Positions 36,201 to 43,099 of a DNA stretch of 64,000 bases are shown one piece after another. Under the pieces are notes generated by a model. It did no database searches and was not told the origin of the DNA. It saw only the letters and a program-made list of their open reading frames with translations. Source of the stretch: Oscillospiraceae bacterium (GTDB taxonomy: Bacteria > Bacillota > Clostridia > Oscillospirales > Ruminococcaceae); NCBI GenBank assembly GCA_018110825.1, contig JAGBCL010000052.1:145469-209468 (forward strand), in the 5' to 3' direction. Numbering within the stretch: position 1 is the stretch's first letter; every line of letters starts with the position of its first letter. Made by a program: the position numbers and the translations under genes.

Positions 36201-36388
36201 TTTTCCAATATATTATCCACAGATTGAGCTGCCATTCTGCTATAACCGGAAACATGATTTTCAACCTGACTCATTGTAATATCCTGAAGCTTCAACCACA
36301 TAAATACACATATGATACCGATTATCAGAAATCCGAGTATTATCAGTGCTGCTGCATAAAGCAGCCGCTTTCCGTCAACTTTCTTCAT
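33242..36388 (-). CDS. Hybrid sensor histidine kinase with receiver and HPt domains
   Basis: A 1048-residue membrane kinase. Spans at about 10-30 and 260-282 bracket an extracellular sensor region of about 220 residues. Then come HisKA (MSHEIRTPMNAIVG, His316), HATPase (NLMTNAIKFT, DSGIGI, GTGLGLAIS), a weak pseudo-receiver stretch, a receiver (ARVLIVDD, DLVFMDHMMPEMDG) and an HPt domain (VHALKSTSLSIGS). Such kinases relay phosphate His-Asp-His to an outside receiver, here most likely the GGDEF protein. AGGAG and GGAG lie just before the ATG at 36388, which overlaps the preceding gene by 14 bases. Confidence 0.92.
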   Translation of the reverse strand: MKKVDGKRLLYAAALIILGFLIIGIICVFMWLKLQDITMSQVENHVSGYSRMAAQSVDNILENELDTLAEAAVLVDIETGKLNDIFAKQDGVSYGVMRIDGSAAYGESLSFSDYDGFFQAVRGNPSVSISGDTILFAVPVYSGSNVKYALYKLYDSSVFEQKLNLICYGGVGECFLVDSDGNIILRSLNSTSEINDLNNENNASAIEEISKAMNVNVSAAAHSDDGNIIIFASETNYPGLYIMGHVPSDVPSGDISLIIPLVIWTFGLLWLLVVIIIIYLIGAEHKVQQSEEMRLAKIAAEEANRAKSDFLANMSHEIRTPMNAIVGMCELILRDQDISDSVRDSCFNIQSSGRSLLSIINDILDFSKIESGKMELIESEFNIAAMLNDVINMTMTRKGEKKIEIMVHADPDIPCGLIGDEVRIRQIMINLMTNAIKFTHNGAVTLKVSRSVQDYGINLKISVEDSGIGITEENLEKLFESFQQVDTRKNRSIEGTGLGLAISKRLVAQMGGFINVSSVYGQGSVFSIVIPLKVSDSRPFITINEPEKLNAAVFIDFKKFEQLAVEQQYLELMNEISRQLKVKMLHTTSITELMNSIESGRITHCFIGKEEYLNYKDYFVKISSEINVVLIQDVIDSVQLPNSMKCIYKPFYTMSAASALNNESILHNLNDRHSLSISFSAPRARVLIVDDTEINLKVAAGLMQPYHMQIMTANSGKAAISMLHSKEIDLVFMDHMMPEMDGVETTRIIREMGGEYYENLPIIALTANAVSGVREMFIESGFNDFIAKPIELPALDRVLKKWIPADKQEVVSFTSSHNQNDRRRSARVNLVNEGALISVAKGLTYTGGSEEAYYEILEMYVRKGSEKRELISSLAVEENWKNYIIEVHALKSTSLSIGSVKLSEFAKKLELAGKSGDYEVIRNGNNDLMKLYSEVIEEGTDLLAKKGISVGKSETDEAKDNENALQTESITIEKLTEYISLMENSCNDFDSDEAVRIAEEASMYSYEEKPLKRWFEKINEYAADFEYELALEELDRMCIEFGIEREDA

Positions 36389-37481
36389 TGTATATCTCCA
36401 CTCCTTCAACAAACCAGTCCATGTTTTTCAGCAGGGTTTCATCGCTTAATATTTCACCCTCACTGCATTTCAAGACATTGTTGTTATCATAAATCAGACC
36501 TGAAAAAACATCATTTCCCATCAACAGCCTGTTCTGCGCAGCTTCAACTGCCTGACGTGATTCGTCGCCTACTTGTGCTGACAATTCTGACAGAGCAACC
36601 ACACCGCTTTCAATAGAAAACCATCTGCGCTCCATTTCATTAGGCTGTCCTTGTATAAATTCTCTTATTATCTGAAAATAAAGCGTATCCCAATTCCATA
36701 CTGCAGCTGTAAGATATTTGTCTGACAAACCTTCGGCAGGCTCGTTATAACCTATTGAATACACACCTGCTTTATCCGCCGCTTGTGCTGTATAATGCTG
36801 ATTCTGATGATATGTTATAACATCGACAGATTTATTCTTAATCAGATTCTCAGTTAAGACCGTTTCTTTTTCTTCATCATCCCAGGAATTTGTCCAGCTC
36901 ACATACACTGTTGCTTCAGGGTTGACACTTTTTACACCTAATGTAAATGCATTTATCCCTCTGTTAACCTCATTATTAGGCATTGCAGCAACATATCCGA
37001 TTGCACCATTTTCCGTCTGCATTCCCGCAACGATACCCGAAAGATATCTTGCCTGATACATTCTTCCGAAATATGAAGTAAGATTTTCTGCAACATATTC
37101 AGAAGAAATTGCATAAAATGCGATATCAGGGTAGCTTTCAATAACTGACTTTGCTTCGACAGGATAAGAATAACTTGAAAGTATTATCATCTCTGCCCCT
37201 TCATCTACAAGCTCATGTATGGCTTCAGCACACATTCCGCTTCCCTCATTCACATTTTCCTTTACTATAAGCTCTGTACCAAGCTTTTCGCAAGCCGAAA
37301 CCACGCCGTTATAATGTACGCCATTCCATCCGCTGTCATTTATTTCACCCGTAATTATAAGACCGATTTTCTGAGAAGTGTTCTTTTCTGCTCCCGTTAC
37401 AGCTATGAGCAATATTACCGTAACAAGAACCACCACCGCTGAAATAAGCAGGATTGCTTGTCTGAATCTATGCTTATTCAT
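36375..37481 (-). CDS. BMP family binding protein, membrane-anchored (second copy)
   Basis: A 368-residue BMP/PnrA-type periplasmic-binding fold. Visible are KIGLIITGEINDSGWN, the YFGRMYQARYLSGIVAG hinge region and EVNRGINAFTLGVKSVNP. BMP proteins typically bind nucleosides for ABC import. This one has an N-terminal span (about 10-30) but no lipobox Cys, and no permease follows. Its gene overlaps both neighbours, so it probably presents ligand to the kinase. It is paralogous to the next entry. Confidence 0.88.
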   Translation of the reverse strand: MNKHRFRQAILLISAVVVLVTVILLIAVTGAEKNTSQKIGLIITGEINDSGWNGVHYNGVVSACEKLGTELIVKENVNEGSGMCAEAIHELVDEGAEMIILSSYSYPVEAKSVIESYPDIAFYAISSEYVAENLTSYFGRMYQARYLSGIVAGMQTENGAIGYVAAMPNNEVNRGINAFTLGVKSVNPEATVYVSWTNSWDDEEKETVLTENLIKNKSVDVITYHQNQHYTAQAADKAGVYSIGYNEPAEGLSDKYLTAAVWNWDTLYFQIIREFIQGQPNEMERRWFSIESGVVALSELSAQVGDESRQAVEAAQNRLLMGNDVFSGLIYDNNNVLKCSEGEILSDETLLKNMDWFVEGVEIYNEES

Positions 37482-38565
37482 CAATCACTACCCCCTCTAC
37501 ATACCAGTCAAATTCGTTAAGCATAGCATTATCTGTCATTGTTTCGCCTTCCGCTATGCGCAGATTACCCTCATTGTCATAAATCGGACCGTAAAAAACG
37601 TCGTATGTCCCGTTGTCAAGTCTTTCCCTTTCCGCTTCTATAACATCAGCAATTTCAAGCTTTGCATTGTATGACAAAGGAGCAATATCCATAATTCCAG
37701 TATCAGAACGTTCCCAGTAATTGTCTCCGTAAAATTTGCCCTGAAGACATTTAAGAATATGAGGGGTATAAAATTTTTCCCAATCCCATATTGCCGATGT
37801 AAGACATGTTGCAGGATACATAGCATGATTGTCGATATTGTATCCTATGGACATAATACCATGATCATCTGCAACCCGTAAAGGCTCCAAGGAATCGGAA
37901 TGCATTGCAAGTATATCAATATTATGATCAGAAATCAGTTTTTCTGCCACATTTGCAGCTGCAGTATCATCAGTCCAGGAATTTATCCATTTTACATATA
38001 CCTTTGCCTCCGGATTGACACTGCGTACTCCAAGAGTAAATGCATTAATTCCTCTGTTGACCTCAGAAATCGGAAAAGCTGCCGCATAACCGATTTCATT
38101 TGTTTTAGTATGCAATCCCGCCGCTATTCCTGTAAGATATCTTATCTGATACATGCGTCCGAAAAATGTAGACAAATTTTTTCCGCTGCTTGTTCCTGTT
38201 GCATGGAAAAAGAATATTTCAGGGTAAAGTTTGGCGGCCTCAACCATCTGTTCACTGTAAATTGCGGAATTGGCTATTATAATCTCACAATCATTCTCAA
38301 CAAAGTTTTCTACAACATCCAGAACATTTTCAGCAGCCACATACTCCTCAAAAATAATATCAAGGTTAAGTTCTTCAGCTGTTTTCATAATTCCCTCATA
38401 ATGAGATTGACTCCAGCTTTTGTCGTCCTTGAAGCCGTTAAGAATAACGCCCACCTTAGTAGCTTTTTTAGTTACATCAGTTTCTGATTCATATGTATTA
38501 ACGAAAAAAATTCCACCTATGATTGCCGCAATAATTATCACCAAGGTTATTATTATCTTTTTCAT
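37474..38565 (-). CDS. BMP family binding protein, membrane-anchored (first copy)
   Basis: A 363-residue BMP-type protein and the first gene of the five-gene signalling operon. It shares FFGRMYQIRYLTGIAAGLHT and SEVNRGINAFTLGVRSVNPEA with its neighbour. The N-terminal hydrophobic segment (about 3-24) has no Cys, so it is an uncleaved anchor or a normal signal peptide. The ligand is probably a nucleoside or purine by family, which is inference. It overlaps the second copy by eight bases. Confidence 0.88.
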   Translation of the reverse strand: MKKIIITLVIIIAAIIGGIFFVNTYESETDVTKKATKVGVILNGFKDDKSWSQSHYEGIMKTAEELNLDIIFEEYVAAENVLDVVENFVENDCEIIIANSAIYSEQMVEAAKLYPEIFFFHATGTSSGKNLSTFFGRMYQIRYLTGIAAGLHTKTNEIGYAAAFPISEVNRGINAFTLGVRSVNPEAKVYVKWINSWTDDTAAANVAEKLISDHNIDILAMHSDSLEPLRVADDHGIMSIGYNIDNHAMYPATCLTSAIWDWEKFYTPHILKCLQGKFYGDNYWERSDTGIMDIAPLSYNAKLEIADVIEAERERLDNGTYDVFYGPIYDNEGNLRIAEGETMTDNAMLNEFDWYVEGVVIDE

Positions 38566-38604
38566 CTTATCACTCCGAAAAAATGTTTTTACAATTACTG
38601 TTAT

Positions 38605-38638
38605 ATTATAACATGTTTTTGATTCAAAAACAATGTTT
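38605..38638 (-). promoter_or_regulatory. Promoter of the BMP/kinase operon with overlapping dyad
   Basis: Minus strand: TTGTTT (38633-38628), 17-base spacer, TATAAT (38610-38605). A near-palindrome with TTTTTGA/TCAAAAA arms (about 38611-38638) covers the spacer and -35 box, so a regulator may act here. Confidence 0.6.
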
Positions 38639-38673
38639 TATTGTAAATGTATCCTGAGAAAATACATAAAAAA

Positions 38674-38709
38674 TGTGCAGAAAAACGCATTATTACGCTT
38701 TTCTGCACA
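38674..38709. terminator. Hairpin between the BMP operon and the pseudogene
   Basis: TGTGCAGAAAAACG (38674-38687) pairs with CGCTTTTCTGCACA (38696-38709), 14 bp with one mismatch. It stands downstream of the pseudogene on the minus strand. A small GTGATTTTAAATCAC palindrome lies nearby at about 38795-38809. Confidence 0.55.
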
Positions 38710-38821
38710 ACATTATCCTGCATAAGGTTTTTTATCACAAAATCAATAACAAAAGATATTTGGTAATTTAACAAGTAAAGAGTAAAAGTATTATGTCGTG
38801 ATTTTAAATCACGGCTTGAAA

Positions 38822-39483
38822 TTAACCATTAACAATTTTCTCATTTTCAAATAGTCTGCCAGTAATGAATATTGCGACTGCAGCAAGCAGAAGATTTACA
38901 ATGCAAGTTATTGCTACAAATTCAGGTGAGTAATCACAGGCTACAACATCCTGCATTACGGCCATCGTATTCCAGGCAGGTATACAAGCGTTAATAGCAC
39001 CTAAATCATCTACAATCTCCCCGAAACTTTCCACAACTGTCAGCATACTTGCAACCATAAGAACCATCATAAGTGCAGGTGCAATGCTTGTAGCCTGTTT
39101 GACATCCTTTGCAACTGTAGAAAGGATAAGCAGAACGCCTGCAATAGACTCTGCGGCAAGGTTCATACAAACCATAAATTTATCTGCAAGGGAAGACGGA
39201 TACATATCTTCCATTAAATATTCAGGAATACCCGGACCGCCACCGCAAACCAGCAGAACAGGATTACTGATATCCTTAGCCATAATAATCATTCCAAGGT
39301 CTGCACCGTCAACATTCAAATAACACTTTTCAGCTAAGCTGTTTTCAAGTACATTCCCATTCTCATCATAAAATTGTGGAAGTTTACCCCTGTTCGGCGG
39401 AAAAAAATCAAAGTTGTCAGCAATAATACTGCAACAAATATCAGAATACCGATTATCATTTTACGCACTCTCTTTCTTTGCAT
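38822..39483 (-). pseudogene. Chimeric remnant: alpha/beta hydrolase start joined to ABC permease end
   Basis: The reading starts at ATG 39483 (GGAGA upstream) with a membrane signal (MQRKRVRKMIIGILIF). It is frameshifted at a seven-A run (39401-39407 on the plus strand). It continues as an alpha/beta hydrolase N-terminus (LVCGGGPGIPEYL). Near 39168 it switches to the C-terminal half of an ABC-2 permease (ESFGEIVDDLGAINACIPAW to the end). A deletion joining two genes plus the frameshift best explains this. It lies nine bases from tetR, so both originals may have been its targets. Confidence 0.75.
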
Positions 39484-39492
39484 ATATGTCTC

Positions 39493-40071
39493 CTATTCTA
39501 TCAGAATCTTATCAAGAACATCTTCCCACTCAAAATCTTTTTTTATACCCTTCATTGATGCAATAGAGGCTATTCCGTGAACCTTTGCCCACATAGCAAT
39601 TACGCCATACTTGATTCGTTCGGCACTCATTCCTTCATTTTGATAAACCAGATATGCTTTTTCTTTATAATATCGATAAGGTTCAAAATCGGTTTCTTCG
39701 CCACTTGCTGATAAATCTATATTCAGGCAAGGCTGAGTGAACAAGAAAGAATAATATTCAGGATACTCAATAAAAAAGCTTATATAGGCTTTACCGATAT
39801 TAAATATTGCTTCAGGTGAATCGCTGAGTTCCGTATTCTCGTAAGCATTTTTCAGACATTCATATAACTGTTCGGTTACATATTTCTGCATTTCAATCAA
39901 CAACTCGTCCTTGTTCTTGAAATGACTGTACGGTGCAGCGTGACTTACTCCGCAGGCTTGTGCAACCTTTCGCAGAGATAAGCTGTTCACCCCCTGCTCG
40001 TTGACTATTTGTATTCCTGTTTTGATAAGTTCATTTTTCAAGTTTTTGTGATGATATGTTTTACTATCCAT
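39493..40071 (-). CDS. TetR family transcriptional regulator
   Basis: A 192-residue TetR protein. The helix-turn-helix is LRKVAQACGVSHAAPYSHFK (residues about 33-52), typical of the group with a WHG-type ligand domain (FFIEYPEYYSFLF). GGAGG precedes the ATG at 40071. It is likely autoregulated through repeats at its promoter. The genes it used to control downstream are now decayed. Confidence 0.88.
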   Translation of the reverse strand: MDSKTYHHKNLKNELIKTGIQIVNEQGVNSLSLRKVAQACGVSHAAPYSHFKNKDELLIEMQKYVTEQLYECLKNAYENTELSDSPEAIFNIGKAYISFFIEYPEYYSFLFTQPCLNIDLSASGEETDFEPYRYYKEKAYLVYQNEGMSAERIKYGVIAMWAKVHGIASIASMKGIKKDFEWEDVLDKILIE

Positions 40072-40080
40072 AGTAGCCTC

Positions 40081-40128
40081 CAATCTTTACACTGTAAACA
40101 TCATAACGCTCAATCTTTACATTGTCAA
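40081..40128 (-). promoter_or_regulatory. tetR promoter with direct repeats
   Basis: Minus strand: TTGACA (40128-40123), 17-base spacer, TATGAT (40105-40100). A CAATCTTTACA direct repeat, followed by CTGT or TTGT, occurs at 40081 and 40111, exactly 30 bases apart and on the same face of the helix. This is a likely operator pair. Confidence 0.7.
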
Positions 40129-40197
40129 GATTGTATGTTATAAAAGATTATTTAGTGTGAATATAAATTCAGAAGCAGCATAGAACGAAAACGAAAA

Positions 40198-40233
40198 TCC
40201 TATCGCCAATTTTTACTTGACGATAGGACTTTT
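40198..40233. terminator. Terminator-like hairpin beside the recombinase gene
   Basis: TCCTATCG (40198-40205) pairs with CGATAGGA (40221-40228), followed by CTTTTG. It lies just after the recombinase stop on the minus strand. Nothing else is seen between 40130 and 40235. Confidence 0.5.
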
Positions 40234-40235
40234 GA

Positions 40236-41780
40236 TTAAATATTTACAACTAACCCAAGCACAGTTTTACCCGGATAAAAAACGAAGAAACCCGAACCGC
40301 ATTTACGGTTCAGGTTTATCCAATATGGCTCCCCCAGGCTCCTGCCATCCGAAACACACCCATCGGGCAAGGCGAGAGTACTCGCCTTTTCCCGACAGTT
40401 GAAGCTCACGACCATTCTGTCATCGTAAAGATACACAGAATTTACGAAAGTATCAACCATTATTCTCTTGTTATCATCACTTGCCAGATCAAGTGACTTC
40501 ATCTTTTTCAGCCATTCAATGACCTGTCCCCTGCTGAGCTTGCGGCTGTTGATCTCCTCATTGATGATGTCCGCTTCAAGCTGCTCCTTTCTCGCTTCAA
40601 GTTCATCAAGCCGCTGCTTTGTAGATTTCGTAAGCATACCCATCTGCATTGCGTCGATAAGATTGTCGATATATTTTTCCGTTTCCGCCAACTCCTTTTT
40701 CAGCAGCGGAACAGCAGTATCTTCCTTATCCTGCAATACCATTACCTTGTCGGCAATTTTGTCTATCATATCCTCGGTGAACATCTTGTCCGCAACTTCC
40801 AAAAGCACCGCTTCTTCAATGTAGTCCTTGCGAACAGCCTTTTTGTGACAACCCTTGCGATTCTTTGCATTGGAACATTTATAATAGTTGTATGTAACAT
40901 TCCCTCTGCCCGTTCCCGACTCTCCCACCATACAAGCACCGCAATCACCGCAAAACAGCTTTGATGAAAGGAAATATTCTTCCTTTGCCTTAAAATGAGA
41001 ACGGGAATGCTTATTCTTTTTCAAACGCTCCTGCACACGATTGAACAGTTCATCGGAAACTATTCTCGGAACACCGTCCGCTATCTCAACGTCCCTATAC
41101 TTGTAAACTCCTTTGTACTTGCAGTTTGACAGCATTGTAGTAACAGATGTTTTCGTCATAGGCTTTTTGTATGCGCTGACCACGCCTTTTTCATTCAAAT
41201 ATTTCACAATATCCTTTATGAGATAACCGTCCGCATACATTCTGAATGCTTCTTTTACAAAAGGTGCCACCAGCGGGTCAATCACATAATGCTTGTTTTC
41301 ATCAATAATGTACCCGATAGTTCCGGGACCTCCGTTGTACTGACATTTCAGTGCATTTTCCGTCATTCCACGAATTACCTTTTCCGAAAGCTCTGCCGAA
41401 TAGTATTCCGCGTAACCCTCCAAAACCGACTCAAGAATAATTCCCTCCGCACCCTCGGAAATGACTTCCGTTGCTGAGATAACTTTTGCACCGTGCTTGC
41501 GAAGTACAGCCTTGTAGTGAGCCGAATCATAACGGTTACGGGCAAATCGGTCAAGCTTCCACACTATAATAGTATCGAAAAGTCCCTTCTCGCTGTCCTT
41601 TATCATTTTCTGAAACTGAGGACGATTATCGGTTTTAGCAGACATTGCTCTGTCTATGTATGTGCCGACCAGCTTAATGCCCTTACGCTCTGCAAATTCC
41701 TTGCACTCTCGAAGCTGTCCCTCAATGCTTTCTTCTCTCTGATTATCGCAAGAATATCTTGCGTATATTACTGCATTCAT
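40236..41780 (-). CDS. Large serine recombinase (integrase)
   Basis: A 514-residue serine recombinase. The resolvase domain starts with VIYARYSCDNQREESIEGQL (catalytic Ser10) and has KLDRFARN. A recombinase domain, a zinc ribbon (CGDCGACM and later Cys pairs) and a coiled coil follow. Such enzymes integrate and excise mobile elements. The last 40 residues (after SFNCREKASTLALPDG) are unlike the family and cover a hairpin and the ATGGCTCCCCCA repeat, so the C-terminus may have been altered at an element border. GGAGG is seven bases before the ATG. Confidence 0.93.
   Translation of the reverse strand: MNAVIYARYSCDNQREESIEGQLRECKEFAERKGIKLVGTYIDRAMSAKTDNRPQFQKMIKDSEKGLFDTIIVWKLDRFARNRYDSAHYKAVLRKHGAKVISATEVISEGAEGIILESVLEGYAEYYSAELSEKVIRGMTENALKCQYNGGPGTIGYIIDENKHYVIDPLVAPFVKEAFRMYADGYLIKDIVKYLNEKGVVSAYKKPMTKTSVTTMLSNCKYKGVYKYRDVEIADGVPRIVSDELFNRVQERLKKNKHSRSHFKAKEEYFLSSKLFCGDCGACMVGESGTGRGNVTYNYYKCSNAKNRKGCHKKAVRKDYIEEAVLLEVADKMFTEDMIDKIADKVMVLQDKEDTAVPLLKKELAETEKYIDNLIDAMQMGMLTKSTKQRLDELEARKEQLEADIINEEINSRKLSRGQVIEWLKKMKSLDLASDDNKRIMVDTFVNSVYLYDDRMVVSFNCREKASTLALPDGCVSDGRSLGEPYWINLNRKCGSGFFVFYPGKTVLGLVVNI
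40325..40336 (+). repeat. 12-bp direct repeat, left copy (possible att site)
   Basis: ATGGCTCCCCCA here is repeated in the same orientation at 63859-63870, which is the 3' end of tRNA-Asn. The pair brackets the accessory region. Confidence 0.4.
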
Positions 41781-41887
41781 AAACTTTCCTCCATTTCTTT
41801 TTGCTTTTTCATCAACAATAGTATATCATATTTCAAGAAATTTGTCAACACTTTAAAGCGGTGAATTGAATATTTTTCTCAAAGCTA

Positions 41888-41916
41888 TTGACTTTTTAGA
41901 TAATATCGAATATAAT
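41888..41916 (+). promoter_or_regulatory. Promoter of the Abi gene and its leader RNA
   Basis: TTGACT (41888-41893), 17-base spacer, TATAAT (41911-41916). The expected start of transcription is about 41923, so the RNA opens with the hairpin described next. Confidence 0.82.
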
Positions 41917-41922
41917 AATAGT

Positions 41923-41985
41923 AACAGAACCCGACACGCCTCTTAACAATGCGTACCACGTCGGGTCGTTTAATTTATCAGGGGA
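41923..41985 (+). ncRNA. Candidate structured leader RNA of the Abi gene
   Basis: The transcript would fold into an outer stem ACCCGAC/GTCGGGT (41929-41935 with 41960-41966) and an inner stem ACGC/GCGT (41936-41939 with 41951-41954), with loop CTCTTAACAAT. Loop bases CCTCT could also pair with AGGGG at the ribosome site (41980-41984), a potential pseudoknot. An abiF-associated RNA class has been described computationally; whether this belongs to it needs a covariance search. Confidence 0.5.
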
Positions 41986-41991
41986 ATTGCT

Positions 41992-42864
41992 ATGGAAATC
42001 AAAGAACATCAGCCATCAATGAACATTGACGAACAAATCGAAAATTTAAAGGCTGTCGGCTTAAAAATCAACAATGAAGATTATGCTCGTCAGATTCTCA
42101 ATGATATATCATATTTCCGTCTGATCAAGGCTTATGGACTTGGTCTGAAAAAGAAAAATGCAAATTTTGACGGAAAGGTTTCATTTGAGCAAATTGTGGA
42201 GCTTTATCTCTTCAATGCAAATTTCCGCCAGCTCTTATTTACTATGGTCGAACGCATTGAAATAAATCTCCGGTGCAGGATAGCTAATCACTTTTCTCAT
42301 ACATACGGTGTCCTCGGATATGAAGATGCCGCAAATTTCAATGATCCCGATTACCACAAAGAATTTCTCGATGACATTGATGATGAGATCGACCGAAACA
42401 GTAAAGCTCCGTTTGTAAAGAATTTCCGCAACAATTATTCCGATGGCAAAATTCCATTTTACGCTTTAGTGGAATTATTTAGCTTCGGTACGCTTTCCAA
42501 ATTCTACAAGAATATGAAGCCGCAGGATAAGAAAGCCGTTGCTCAGTTGTACGGCATCGGCTATACCTACCTTGAAAGCTGGGTCGAGCATATTGCCTTT
42601 GTCAGAAATATCTGCGCACATTACGGGCGATTATACAATGTTAATCTTGCCAAAACGCCTAAGCTGTACAAGCAATATACCGAGCAGGGCATCAGCAGTA
42701 TTCGAGTGTTTGCAACCCTTCTGTGCATCAAGCATCTTATACCCAATGACAGGCATTGGACAGAATTTGTTGACACGATCGATTTACTGTTTGAGAAATA
42801 CCCTCATGTTGATAAAAAGCTTATGGGATTTCCCGATAATTGGGCTGATGTTCTTAGATCATAA
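41992..42864 (+). CDS. Abi family abortive-infection protein (HEPN-type)
   Basis: A 290-residue Abi_2 (AbiD/AbiF) family protein. The N-terminus (EQIENLKAVGLKI, ISYFRLIKAYGL) and FRQLLFTMVERIEINLR are family hallmarks. The RNase motif R-x4-H is intact as R205-NICA-H210 within VRNICAHYGRLYN. Such proteins stop phage growth, probably by cutting RNA. It stands opposite in direction to the mobilisation genes, with its own promoter and leader RNA, so it looks like a defence cargo. Confidence 0.9.
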   Translation: MEIKEHQPSMNIDEQIENLKAVGLKINNEDYARQILNDISYFRLIKAYGLGLKKKNANFDGKVSFEQIVELYLFNANFRQLLFTMVERIEINLRCRIANHFSHTYGVLGYEDAANFNDPDYHKEFLDDIDDEIDRNSKAPFVKNFRNNYSDGKIPFYALVELFSFGTLSKFYKNMKPQDKKAVAQLYGIGYTYLESWVEHIAFVRNICAHYGRLYNVNLAKTPKLYKQYTEQGISSIRVFATLLCIKHLIPNDRHWTEFVDTIDLLFEKYPHVDKKLMGFPDNWADVLRS

Positions 42865-42870
42865 TTTATC

Positions 42871-42904
42871 ATCGCACTTGCAGAACGCAGGTGCGATTTT
42901 TTTC
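42871..42904 (+). terminator. Terminator after the Abi gene
   Basis: An 11-base stem region ATCGCACTTGC/GCAGGTGCGAT (42871-42881 with 42887-42897) with one mismatch, followed by seven T. Confidence 0.82.
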
Positions 42905-43043
42905 AAGCAACTTTATTATCACTCTCCTTTTCCTCTGAAACATTTTTATAGTATTCGATCATCTGAGCAAGCAATGAAGCCGCAAGTGCTTCAAGCTGCT
43001 CCTCGGTGATTTCCTTGTCATTGTATTCTGTAATGATTGTCAT
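42903..43043 (-). CDS. Small acidic protein of the mobilisation operon
   Basis: A 46-residue acidic helical protein, start ATG 43043 with GGGAGA seven bases upstream. The sequence has NDKEITEEQLEALAASLLAQ, suggesting one amphipathic helix. It lies 56 bases after the relaxase and probably shares its transcript. Function is unknown. Confidence 0.65.
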   Translation of the reverse strand: MTIITEYNDKEITEEQLEALAASLLAQMIEYYKNVSEEKESDNKVA

Positions 43044-43099
43044 TAGGGTTCTCCCTTCTTATATTTTCTTTTGTTCTATTTGGGGTTTTAGGGAAATAT

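Noticed and set aside
39493-40071. TetR as part of the mobile island
   Set aside because: It lies outside the recombinase and the 12-bp repeat and pairs better with the decayed hydrolase/permease locus, so I left it in the flanking chromosome.
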